Below are positions 46,075 through 54,166 of a DNA stretch of 64,000 nucleotides, one piece after another. The notes under the pieces were generated by a model that did not search any database, had not been told where the DNA came from, and was given only the letters and a program-made list of their open reading frames with translations. The translations under genes and the position numbers were made by a program. Every line of letters starts with the position of its first letter. Positions within the stretch are counted from its first letter, which is position 1. Source of the stretch: Saccharopolyspora hirsuta (GTDB lineage: Bacteria; Actinomycetota; Actinomycetes; Mycobacteriales; Pseudonocardiaceae); the NCBI RefSeq assembly GCF_008630535.1, contig NZ_VWPH01000007.1, positions 124,001 to 188,000 of the forward strand, read 5' to 3'.

Positions 46075-46500
46075 TCAGGCGTCGATGTTGGTCAGCTTGA
46101 AGCTCTCGTAGTGGTCCTCGGTGTAGAAGTACTCGCCGCCCTCGCCGACCACGAAGCGGCGGGCGCCGCGGTCGTCGCTGCCGGGGGTCTCCACGGTGTA
46201 CTCGTGGTAGTAGCCGCTCTCGCAGTCCGGGAGGATTCCCTCGCGGTTCTGGAACACCGTGCCGTCCTGCGGGTACGGGAACGGGCCGCCCTTCTTGATC
46301 AGGTCCACCGTCTCGGCGGCCTCCGGTGGCAGCTCGGAGAGGTTGACCTTCTGGAACTCGGACGTGTCGCCGCACGGCGCCTGCACGGCGACCGGAGCGG
46401 AGACGGCACTCGTCTGGAAGCCGACCAGACCCACTACGGCGAGCAGGCCGACCAGCAGCAGCTGCACTGTCTTCGACGTGATCCGCATCATGCGGCGCAC
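46075..46500 (-). CDS. Secreted guanyl-specific ribonuclease, RNase Sa/barnase-like
   Basis: A 141-residue precursor: a basic start, hydrophobic signal (VQLLLVGLLAVVGLVGF, cleavage likely after SAVSA or APVAVQA), then a mature domain of about 100 residues. It matches Streptomyces RNase Sa: LPPEAAETVDLIKKGGPFPY, DGTVFQNREGILP, the catalytic Glu in YYHEYTVETPG, Arg in GARRFVV and His in TEDHYESFKL. It cuts RNA 3' of G. No barstar-like inhibitor gene is adjacent. The start could be GTG 46500 or the ATGs at 46491/46488. Confidence 0.92.
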   Translation of the reverse strand: MRRMMRITSKTVQLLLVGLLAVVGLVGFQTSAVSAPVAVQAPCGDTSEFQKVNLSELPPEAAETVDLIKKGGPFPYPQDGTVFQNREGILPDCESGYYHEYTVETPGSDDRGARRFVVGEGGEYFYTEDHYESFKLTNIDA

Positions 46501-46607
46501 GCTAGACGCCGACCGTGATCACCTGCTGAAACTGACGTGAACCCGAAGTGTCCCCACCACCATCGTGGGACGGGTGTTACTCCCGACGGCCCAACCGGCC
46601 CGCGCGT

Positions 46608-47090
46608 TCAGGCCCGCTCGGCGAGGCGCTCGCGGAGGCGCTGCTCGATCTTCGCCGGGACGAGGTCGGAGACGTCGCCGCCGTAGGTGGCGACCTCCTT
46701 GACCAGCGAGCTGGCCAGGAAGCTGTACTGCGGGTTGGTGGACATGAACATCGTCTCCACCCCGGACAGCTGCTGGTTCATCTGCGCCATCTGCAGCTCG
46801 TAGTCGAAGTCGCTGACCGCGCGCAGGCCCTTGACGATCGCGCCGATGCCGTTGGTCCTGCAGTAGTCCACCAGCAGGCCGTGCCAGGCGTCGATGCGCA
46901 CGTTCGGCCACGGCTCGGTGACCTCGCGCAGCATCTCCAGCCGCTCCTCGACGGAGAACAGGCTCTTCTTGCTCTTGTTGATGAGCACGGCGACGACGAC
47001 CTCGTCGAACAGCTTCGACGCTCGCTCGATGATGTCCAGATGACCGTTGGTGACGGGGTCGTAGGAGCCTGGACACACGGCACGCCTCAT
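46608..47090 (-). CDS. coaD: Phosphopantetheine adenylyltransferase
   Basis: A 160-residue coenzyme A biosynthesis enzyme joining 4'-phosphopantetheine and ATP to dephospho-Co[21 protein letters not shown] holds the T/HxGH nucleotide motif; [20 protein letters not shown] and the ISSS-like [15 protein letters not shown] loop complete the family pattern. ATG at 47090 with CCGGAG upstream gives the exact family length. Confidence 0.96.
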   Translation of the reverse strand: MRRAVCPGSYDPVTNGHLDIIERASKLFDEVVVAVLINKSKKSLFSVEERLEMLREVTEPWPNVRIDAWHGLLVDYCRTNGIGAIVKGLRAVSDFDYELQMAQMNQQLSGVETMFMSTNPQYSFLASSLVKEVATYGGDVSDLVPAKIEQRLRERLAERA

Positions 47091-47156
47091 GGCTCCGGAC
47101 GTTAGCAGCCACCAGCGGATTCCCCACGGCGACGTGGTGCGCCTCACCGGCAGGTG

Positions 47157-47202
47157 GTCGTGCGTGCGCAACGGTGTTCGAACGCTGTTGCGCACTCACG
47201 AC
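47157..47202 (-). terminator. Hairpin after rsmD
   Basis: GTCGTGCGTGCGCAAC (47157-47172) pairs with 47187-47202 with one mismatch. It starts directly after the rsmD stop and precedes coaD. Confidence 0.72.
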
Positions 47203-47757
47203 CTACTCGCGCTCGGCCCAGTGGACCGCGGTGTCGCCGTAGCGCTTGGTGCGCAGCGGCTGCAGGTGCGGGGGCCAGTCCGGTTCGCCGCTGCGGACCG
47301 CGCGCTCCACGACCACCAGGCTGCCCGGCGCCGTCCAGCCGTTGTCGACCAGCGCGGTCAGGACCTGCTGCAGCTTCTCCTGGGTCAGGTCGTACGGCGG
47401 GTCGGCGAGCACCACGTCGAAGGGCCGGTCGGTCGGGGTGCTCAGCAGCGTCTCGGCCTTCGCCTGCGCCACGTGCACGTCGCGGAAGCCCAGCGCAGCA
47501 GCGTTGCGGCGCAGCATCCCCGCGGCCCGGCGGTCGGATTCGACGAAGGTGGCGTGCGCGGCCCCGCGCGAGAGCGCTTCGAGACCGAGGGCCCCGGAAC
47601 CGCCGTAGAGGTCGAGCACCCGGGCACCGGGGAGCTCCATCGCCGATTCCAGCGCGCTGAACAGGGCTTCCCGCACCCGCTCCGAGGTGGGTCTGGTGCC
47701 TCTCGGGGGCACCTCGATGCGCCGCCCGCCCACGCTTCCGGCCACGATCCGCGTCAC
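47203..47757 (-). CDS. rsmD: 16S rRNA (guanine966-N2)-methyltransferase
   Basis: A 184-residue methyltransferase that modifies G966 of 16S rRNA. Motif I is VLDLYGGSGALGLEALSRGA and the catalytic motif IV is VLADPPYDL. The N-terminal VTRIVAGSVGGRRIEVPPRG and TRPTSERVREALFSAL are typical. GTG at 47757 (GGACGG upstream) gives the family start. The divergent HelR-like gene begins 169 bases away. Confidence 0.95.
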   Translation of the reverse strand: MTRIVAGSVGGRRIEVPPRGTRPTSERVREALFSALESAMELPGARVLDLYGGSGALGLEALSRGAAHATFVESDRRAAGMLRRNAAALGFRDVHVAQAKAETLLSTPTDRPFDVVLADPPYDLTQEKLQQVLTALVDNGWTAPGSLVVVERAVRSGEPDWPPHLQPLRTKRYGDTAVHWAERE

Positions 47758-47926
47758 CCGTCCATCGTGGCGCACGGTCGGCGGGGCGCCGTCCGGCGGG
47801 GCTCGGTTGCGGTCATTTTACGCCGGTGCCCGCGCCTTCTGAGCTGCCGGGAGCGCAGAGCGCGACAGCGCCACGGGCGTACGCTGATTGGTCTGCCCAC
47901 TGCGCCAGACGGGGAGAAAGACACAG

Positions 47927-49981
47927 GTGTCCGAAGCGTCCATCAAGCAGGCCGAGATCGCGGTCGAGCAGCAGCACGTCGACCGGGTCTACGCCCGGCT
48001 CGACGAGTTGCGCGCCGAAGCCGAGGCGATGCGCGACAAGAGCTACGAGTACGGCCGGGAAGCGACGCCCGAAGCGCTCAACGAGCGCGACGTGATGCTG
48101 CACCACGCCAACCGGACGTTGCAGGCGCTCAACGCCGAGTCCGAGGGGCTGGTGTTCGGCCGCCTGGACTTCGCCAACGGCGACGCGGTGCACATCGGCC
48201 GGTTGGGCATCCGCGACCCGCAGTTCGAGAACCTGCTGGTGGACTGGCGCGCCCCGCTGGCCGCGGCCTTCTACCAGGCGACCCCGGAGCACCCGCTGGA
48301 CGTGGTGCGCCGCCGGGTGATCCGCTCCTCCCGCGAGCAGGTCGTGGACCTCTCCGACGACCTGCTGGACCCGGAGCGCGCCCCCGCCGACATGCGGGTG
48401 ATCGGCGACGGCGCGCTGATGGCGGCGCTGACCCGCTCGCGCGGCGACTCGATGCGCAACATCGTCGCGACCATCCAGAAGGAGCAGGACGACGCGATCC
48501 GCGCCCCCGAGGGCGGCGTCACCGAGATCACCGGCGGTCCCGGCACCGGCAAGACCGCGGTCGCGCTGCACCGCGCCGCCTACCTCCTCTACCGCGACCA
48601 GCGGCGGCTCGGCGGACCGGGAGTGCTGGTGGTCGGCCCGTCGCCGGTGTTCATGTCCTACATCTCGCGGGTGCTGCCGTCGATGGGCGAGCACAACGTC
48701 GAGCTGCGCGCCCTCGGCGAGGTGCTGGACGGCATCAGCACGGCCAAGATCGACGACCCGCGCACCGCGGAGATCAAGGGCTCGTCGCGGATGGTGAAGG
48801 TGCTGCGGCGCGCGCTGCGGCTGCCCCCGCCGGACGCCCCCGAGCAGCTGCAGATGTTCTACCGGGGCACGGTGCTCAAGCTGCAGGCCGACGAGCTGAA
48901 GCGGATCCGCCGCTCGCTGCACAACAAGGGCGGGCAGCCCAACCGGAACCGGATGCGGGCCGCGGACGCACTGCTGGAGGCCCTGTGGCAGAAGGCGAAG
49001 CAGGCGGCCGACGAGAACTTCCAGCCCGACCGCGACCAGCTGATCACCGAGATCGGCGACCGCATCGAGTTCCACCGGTTCCTGGTCGCCTGGTGGCCGC
49101 CGGTGTACCCGATGCAGGTCCTGCGCTGGCTGTCCGACCCGGCGCGGTTGTCGCAGGCGGCGCGGCGGCTGCTGTCGGCCGAGGAGGTCGGCCTGCTGGC
49201 GAAGTCGTGGACCGAGGTGACCGAGTGGACGGTCGCCGACATCGCCCTGATCGACGAGCTGCGGGTGCTGGCCGGTCCGCCGCCGAAGCGCCGCCGCACC
49301 GAGGGCGAGGCCGAGCAGCCGCAGCGCGCGGTCAACTACGACGAGTACGCGCACGTGGTCGTCGACGAGTCCCAGGACCTGTCGCCGATGCAGTGGCGGA
49401 TGGTGGGCCGCCGCGGTCGGCACGCGAGCTGGACGATCGTGGGCGACCCGGTGCAGTCGTCCTGGCCGGACGCCGAGGAGGCGGCGGCCGCTCGGCAGGA
49501 GGCGCTGAGCGCGCAGCGCACGCACCGCCGCTTCACGCTGCGCACCAACTACCGGAACTCGGCGGAGATCTTCGCGCTGGCCGCGGACGCCGTCCGGGAC
49601 CTGGTGCCCGCGGACGACCTGCCGGTGGCGGTGCGCACCACCGGCGTCGAGCCGTCGGTGCGCGAGGTGTCCGCCGAGCAGCTGCCGGAGGCGGTGCGCA
49701 CGGCCGCTGCGGAGCTGGTGGCCGCCGCGGAGGGCACCGTCGGCCTGATCACCACGATGGCCCGCCGCGACGAGGTCCGGGAATGGCTGTCCACTTCGGA
49801 CATCGCGGACGCGGACCGGCTGCGCGTGGTCGGCAGCCTGGAGGCCAAGGGCATGGAGTACGACGCGGTGGTGGTCATCGACCCGGACGGCCTCGCGGCG
49901 GAGTCCAGCACCGGCCGCCGAGCCCTCTACGTCGCGCTGAGCCGCGCCACCCAGCTGCTCACCGTCCTGAAGACCTCGTGA
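47927..49981 (+). CDS. UvrD-like helicase of the HelD/HelR type
   Basis: A 684-residue RNA-polymerase-associated ATPase. N-terminal coiled arm: ASIKQAEIAVEQQHVDRVYA (about 4-23). ATPase motifs: ITGGPGTGKTAVALHRAAYL (motif I), VVVDESQDLSPMQW (motif II), TNYRNSAEI, KGMEYDAVVV and YVALSRATQ (motif VI). HelD proteins pull stalled RNA polymerase off DNA; actinobacterial HelR also confers rifamycin tolerance. I saw no rifamycin-associated palindrome upstream. GTG at 47927 follows GGGGAG. It stands alone between hairpins. Confidence 0.9.
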   Translation: MSEASIKQAEIAVEQQHVDRVYARLDELRAEAEAMRDKSYEYGREATPEALNERDVMLHHANRTLQALNAESEGLVFGRLDFANGDAVHIGRLGIRDPQFENLLVDWRAPLAAAFYQATPEHPLDVVRRRVIRSSREQVVDLSDDLLDPERAPADMRVIGDGALMAALTRSRGDSMRNIVATIQKEQDDAIRAPEGGVTEITGGPGTGKTAVALHRAAYLLYRDQRRLGGPGVLVVGPSPVFMSYISRVLPSMGEHNVELRALGEVLDGISTAKIDDPRTAEIKGSSRMVKVLRRALRLPPPDAPEQLQMFYRGTVLKLQADELKRIRRSLHNKGGQPNRNRMRAADALLEALWQKAKQAADENFQPDRDQLITEIGDRIEFHRFLVAWWPPVYPMQVLRWLSDPARLSQAARRLLSAEEVGLLAKSWTEVTEWTVADIALIDELRVLAGPPPKRRRTEGEAEQPQRAVNYDEYAHVVVDESQDLSPMQWRMVGRRGRHASWTIVGDPVQSSWPDAEEAAAARQEALSAQRTHRRFTLRTNYRNSAEIFALAADAVRDLVPADDLPVAVRTTGVEPSVREVSAEQLPEAVRTAAAELVAAAEGTVGLITTMARRDEVREWLSTSDIADADRLRVVGSLEAKGMEYDAVVVIDPDGLAAESSTGRRALYVALSRATQLLTVLKTS

Positions 49982-49991
49982 GCGGTCGTGG

Positions 49992-50023
49992 GTGCGCAGC
50001 GGTCCTGGAACACCGATGCGCAC
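49992..50023 (+). terminator. Hairpin after the HelR-like gene
   Basis: GTGCGCAGCGG (49992-50002) pairs with 50013-50023 with one mismatch, beginning 10 bases after the stop. Its core resembles the hairpin after rsmD. Confidence 0.6.
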
Positions 50024-50081
50024 TCGCGACTCAGCTGCTGCAACGTTTCCTGGTGAAGAACCCGTTCCATCCCTGAAAAGC

Positions 50082-50114
50082 AAAGCGGGCCGCCCCGGTG
50101 GGACGGCCCGCTTT
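50082..50114 (-). terminator. Rho-independent terminator of pyc
   Basis: AAAGCGGGCCG (50082-50092) pairs perfectly with 50104-50114, 11 bases after the pyc stop; on the minus strand it runs into CTTTGCTTTTC. Confidence 0.88.
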
Positions 50115-50125
50115 CGCGTTGCAGG

Positions 50126-53100
50126 TCAGCCGAGTTCGATGATCAGGTCCCCGCCCTCGACCTGCTGGACCTTTCCGATGGCCAGGCGCTTGACCTGACC
50201 CGCGGACGGGGCGGTGATCGCAGCTTCCATCTTCATCGCTTCGATGGTGGCGATGGTCTGCCCGGCCTCCACCGCGTCGCCCTCGCCGACCGACAGGGTC
50301 ACCACACCGGCGAACGGTGCGGGCACGTGGCCGGGGTTGGACCGGTCGGCCTTCTCCGCGACCGGCAGGTCGGTGGCCACCGAGCGGTCGCGGACCTGGA
50401 TCGGCCGCAGCTGACCGTTCAGCGTCGCCATCACCGTGCGCAGGCCGCGCTCGTCCGGCTCGCTGATCGCTTCGAGGCCGATGAGCAGCCGCACGCCCGG
50501 TTCCAGGTCGACCGGGAACTCCTCCCCCGGCCGCAGGCCGTAGAAGAAGTCCTTGCTGCGCAGCAAGGAGGTGTCGCCGTAGGCCTCGCGGTGCTCGGTG
50601 AACTCCTTGGTGGGCTTGGCGAACAGCAGCCGGTTCAGGGTGGCGCGGCGGTCGTTCGCCAGCCCCGCCCGGTCCTCTTCGGACAGCTCCGCGACGCGGC
50701 GGACGGCGGTGCGGCCCTCCAGCGCGCGGGTGCGGAACGGCTCCGGCCAGCCCGCCGGCGGCTCGCCGAGCTCGCCCTGCAGGAACCCGATCACCGAGTC
50801 CGGGATGTCGAACTTGCGCGGGTCCGCCTCGAAGTCCGACGGGTCCACCCCGGCGCCGACCAGGTGCAGCGCCAGGTCGCCGACCACCTTCGAGGACGGG
50901 GTGACCTTGACCAACCGGCCCAGGATCCGGTCGGCCGCGGCGTACATCGCCTCGATCTCCTCGAACTTGTCGCCGAGACCGAGCGCCACCGCCTGGGTGC
51001 GCAGGTTGGACAGCTGGCCGCCGGGGATCTCGTGCTTGTAGACCCGGCCGGTCGGCGAGGCCAGCCCCGCCTCGAACGGCTGGTAGATCTTGCGCACCGA
51101 CTCCCAGTACGGCTCCAGGTCGCAGACCGCCTGCAGGTCCAGCCCGGTGGCCTGCTCGGTGTAGTCGGTGGCGGCGACCACCGAGGACAGCGCGGGCTGC
51201 GAGGTGGTGCCCGCCATCGACGCGGTCGCGGCGTCCACCGCGTCCACCCCGGCCTGCACCGCCGCCAGGTAGGTGGCCAGCTGGCCGCCCGGCGTGTCGT
51301 GGGTGTGCAGGTGCACCGGCAGGTCGAACTCGCGGCGCAGCGCGGTCACCAGCTTCGCCGCGGCCGGTGCGCGCAGCAGCCCGGCCATGTCCTTGATGGC
51401 CAGCACGTGCGCCCCGGCGTCGACGATCTGCTCGGCCAGCCGCAGGTAGTAGTCCAGCGTGTAGAGCTGCTCGTCCGGGTCGGACAGGTCGGCCGTGTAG
51501 CACAGCGCCACCTCGGCGACCGACTTCCCGGTGGCCCGCACCGCCTCGATGGCCGGGCGCATCTGCTCGACGTCGTTGAGCGCGTCGAAGATGCGGAAGA
51601 TGTCGATGCCGGTGTCGGTGGCCTCCTGCACGAAGTGCTCGGTCACCTCGGTCGGGTAGGGCGTGTACCCGACGGTGTTGCGGCCGCGCAGCAGCATCTG
51701 CAGGCAGATGTTGGGCACCGCCTCGCGCAGCTTGGCCAGCCGCTCCCACGGGTCCTCGGCGAGGAACCGCAGCGCCACGTCGTAGGTCGCGCCGCCCCAG
51801 CACTCCAGGGACAGCAGCTCCGGCGTCATCCGCGCCACGTGCGGGGCCACGGCGAGCAGGTCCTTGGTGCGCACGCGGGTGGCCAGCAGCGACTGGTGGG
51901 CGTCGCGGAAGGTGGTGTCGGTGACGCCGACGGCCTTGGACTCCCGCAGCCACCGCGCGAAGCCCTCCGGGCCGAGCTCGACCAGCTTCTGCTTGGAACC
52001 GGCGGGCGGCTCCACCGACAGGTCGGTGGCCGGGAGCTTGAACACCGGGTCCGGGGTGGTCGGGCGCTCGCCGTTGGGGCGGTTGACGGTGACGTCGGCG
52101 AGGTAGTTGAGCAGCCTGGTGCCGCGGTCGGCGGAGTGCCGGGCGGTCAGCAGGTGCGGGCGCTCGCCGATGAACGAGGTGGTGACCTTGCCCGCGGCGA
52201 AGTCCGGGTCGTCCAGCACGGCCTGCAGGAACGGGATGTTCGTGGACACCCCGCGGATGCGGAACTCGGCGACCGCGCGCCGCGCCCGCGCCACCGCGGT
52301 GGCGAAGTCCCGGCCCCGGCAGGACAGCTTGACCAGCATCGAGTCGAAGTGCGCGCTGACGCTGGTGCCCGCGAAGGCGGTGCCGCCGTCGAGCCGGATG
52401 CCCGCGCCGCCCGGCGAGCGGTAGGCGCTGATCATGCCGGTGTCCGGGCGGAACCCGTTGGCCGGGTCCTCGGTGGTGATGCGGCACTGCAGGGCGGCGC
52501 CGCGCAGCCGGATCGCGTCCTGGGTCATGCCGAGGTCTTCCAGCGTCTCCCCGGCGGCGATGCGCAGCTGCGACTGCACCAGGTCGGCGTCGGTGACCTC
52601 CTCGGTGACCGTGTGCTCGACCTGGATGCGCGGGTTCATCTCGATGAACACGTGGCGGCCCTGCTCGTCGACCAGGAACTCCACGGTGCCCGCGTTGACG
52701 TAGCCGATCTTGCGGGCGAAGGCGACCGCGTCGGCGCAGATCCGCTCCCGCAGCTGCGGGTCGAGGTTGGGGGCCGGGGCGATCTCGATGACCTTCTGGT
52801 GGCGGCGCTGCACCGAGCAGTCCCGCTCGTAGAGGTGGATCACGTTGCCCGCGGCGTCGGCGAGGATCTGCACCTCGATGTGCCGCGGGTTGACCACGGC
52901 CTGCTCCAGGAACACCGTGGGGTCGCCGAAGGCCGACTCGGCCTCGCGCATCGCGGCTTCCAGCGCCTCGCGCAGCGCCTCCGGCTGGTCGACGCGGCGC
53001 ATGCCGCGCCCGCCACCACCGGCGACGGCCTTGACGAACACCGGGAAGGTCATCTCCCCGGCGGCGGCCAGCAGCTCCTCGATGTCGCGGGAGGGCGCCG

Positions 53101-53503
53101 AGGAGTCCAGCACGGGTACCCCGGCCTCGCGGGCGGCGGCCACCGCGGTCGCCTTGTTCCCGGTCATCTGCAGGATCTCGTGGCTCGGGCCGACGAAGGT
53201 GATCCCGGCCTCCCGGCAGGCCCGGGCCAGCTCGGGGTTCTCGGACAGGAACCCGTAGCCGGGGTAGACGGCGTCGGCACCCGCCTGGCGCGCGGCCTTG
53301 ATGATCTCCTCGACGGAGAGGTAGGCGCGGACCGGGTGGCCGGGTTCGCCGATCTCGTAGGACTCATCGGCTTTCAAGCGGTGCAGCGAGTTGCGGTCTT
53401 CGTGCGGGAACACCGCCACGGTGCCCGCGCCCAGCTCGTAGGCGGCGCGGAAGGCGCGAATCGCAATCTCACCGCGGTTCGCGACGAGAACCTTGCGGAA
53501 CAT
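50126..53503 (-). CDS. pyc: Pyruvate carboxylase
   Basis: A 1125-residue biotin enzyme that carboxylates pyruvate to oxaloacetate to refill the TCA cycle. Biotin carboxylase (1-450): KVLVANRGEIAIRAFRA, KAVAGGGGRGMRRV, FIEMNPRIQVEHTVTEEV. Carboxyltransferase (about 530-820): TTFRDAHQSLLATRVRT, metal site HLHTHDTPGGQ with IKDMAG. The C-terminal carrier domain has EAMKMEAA with the biotinylated Lys. ATG at 53503. It is monocistronic with its own terminator. Confidence 0.98.
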   Translation of the reverse strand: MFRKVLVANRGEIAIRAFRAAYELGAGTVAVFPHEDRNSLHRLKADESYEIGEPGHPVRAYLSVEEIIKAARQAGADAVYPGYGFLSENPELARACREAGITFVGPSHEILQMTGNKATAVAAAREAGVPVLDSSAPSRDIEELLAAAGEMTFPVFVKAVAGGGGRGMRRVDQPEALREALEAAMREAESAFGDPTVFLEQAVVNPRHIEVQILADAAGNVIHLYERDCSVQRRHQKVIEIAPAPNLDPQLRERICADAVAFARKIGYVNAGTVEFLVDEQGRHVFIEMNPRIQVEHTVTEEVTDADLVQSQLRIAAGETLEDLGMTQDAIRLRGAALQCRITTEDPANGFRPDTGMISAYRSPGGAGIRLDGGTAFAGTSVSAHFDSMLVKLSCRGRDFATAVARARRAVAEFRIRGVSTNIPFLQAVLDDPDFAAGKVTTSFIGERPHLLTARHSADRGTRLLNYLADVTVNRPNGERPTTPDPVFKLPATDLSVEPPAGSKQKLVELGPEGFARWLRESKAVGVTDTTFRDAHQSLLATRVRTKDLLAVAPHVARMTPELLSLECWGGATYDVALRFLAEDPWERLAKLREAVPNICLQMLLRGRNTVGYTPYPTEVTEHFVQEATDTGIDIFRIFDALNDVEQMRPAIEAVRATGKSVAEVALCYTADLSDPDEQLYTLDYYLRLAEQIVDAGAHVLAIKDMAGLLRAPAAAKLVTALRREFDLPVHLHTHDTPGGQLATYLAAVQAGVDAVDAATASMAGTTSQPALSSVVAATDYTEQATGLDLQAVCDLEPYWESVRKIYQPFEAGLASPTGRVYKHEIPGGQLSNLRTQAVALGLGDKFEEIEAMYAAADRILGRLVKVTPSSKVVGDLALHLVGAGVDPSDFEADPRKFDIPDSVIGFLQGELGEPPAGWPEPFRTRALEGRTAVRRVAELSEEDRAGLANDRRATLNRLLFAKPTKEFTEHREAYGDTSLLRSKDFFYGLRPGEEFPVDLEPGVRLLIGLEAISEPDERGLRTVMATLNGQLRPIQVRDRSVATDLPVAEKADRSNPGHVPAPFAGVVTLSVGEGDAVEAGQTIATIEAMKMEAAITAPSAGQVKRLAIGKVQQVEGGDLIIELG

Positions 53504-53908
53504 ACCGGCTCCTCGGTTGGCGGGTGTCGGTCAGTGCCCAGCACAGTACCGCGAAAATTCCCCCTACCGGGAGAACCTCCCGAGTGATGGACACCTCGAA
53601 AGCCTCATGACCTGCCCAAACCATGAGATCTCACAAGGTCTGGACCAAAAGAAACTCGCCGAAATTTTCCTTGATCGCAATTTCGGACCTCTTCTTCAGC
53701 GCCTGCTTCTGGCGCGGTTCAGGATCGGCGCCCGGATCGAAGGATGGACGCCCGGCGGAACGGCAGGACAGTGGACGGAACCGGAAGCTCGCCCCCGTAC
53801 GACCCGACCCCGACAACGCGTGAGCCCCGAGCGGAGCAGTGGCCGGCTTCTGCGGTGGCGGTAGGGATCGGACGCCTCAGCCGAACCAACACCACATGAG
53901 ATCACCAC
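53504..53908. other. Gene-poor, AT-richer spacer upstream of pyc
   Basis: About 400 bases with no gene I can support. Composition drops in 53600-53700, with an inverted repeat CCGAAATT (53659-53666) / AATTTCGG (53679-53686). It probably holds the pyc promoter and decayed foreign DNA linked to the DUF3800 fragment that follows. Confidence 0.5.
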
Positions 53909-54082
53909 GTGGAGTATCACAGCCAGTGGGTGCAGATGGCGGATCTCGTCGCCTACGCCGCATACATGCGTCTCGCCCGGATTCCCGCCAAGGCACACGC
54001 ATGGAGGTGGTTCGACATCGCTGCGGCTGGCGCCTGCACCGGCCCTGAACCGCTTGACCTCAAGCACGCCGAAAAAAGCTAG
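53909..54082 (+). pseudogene. C-terminal fragment of a DUF3800-like gene
   Basis: A 57-residue frame, beginning VEYHSQWVQMADLVAYAAYM and ending LKHAEKS. The run H-S-x-W-V-Q-M-A-D-L-V-A-Y is the conserved C-terminal motif of DUF3800 proteins (RNase H-like, common in mobile and defence loci). The domain's acidic N-terminal part is absent: the same frame has a stop at 53897 and nothing upstream matches. So this is a remnant, not an intact gene. A palindromic hairpin that could be its old terminator follows. Confidence 0.62.
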
Positions 54083-54113
54083 ACCCGTGATCCCATGTAC
54101 ATGGGGACGGGTC
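54082..54113. terminator. Palindromic hairpin between the DUF3800 fragment and recG
   Basis: GACCCGT at 54082-54088 pairs with ACGGGTC ending at 54113, enclosing CCCATGTACATGGG. It lies between two convergent frames and may terminate both. Confidence 0.6.
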
Positions 54114-54166
54114 CGCATCAGCAACGATGCACACTGCTTGCAACGAACGCCAAGTGCCCCCTCGGG

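Noticed and set aside
53493..53864. A 123-codon plus-strand frame starting opposite the pyc start
   Set aside because: No family match, composition changes within it, and no continuity with the DUF3800 fragment; treated as non-coding.
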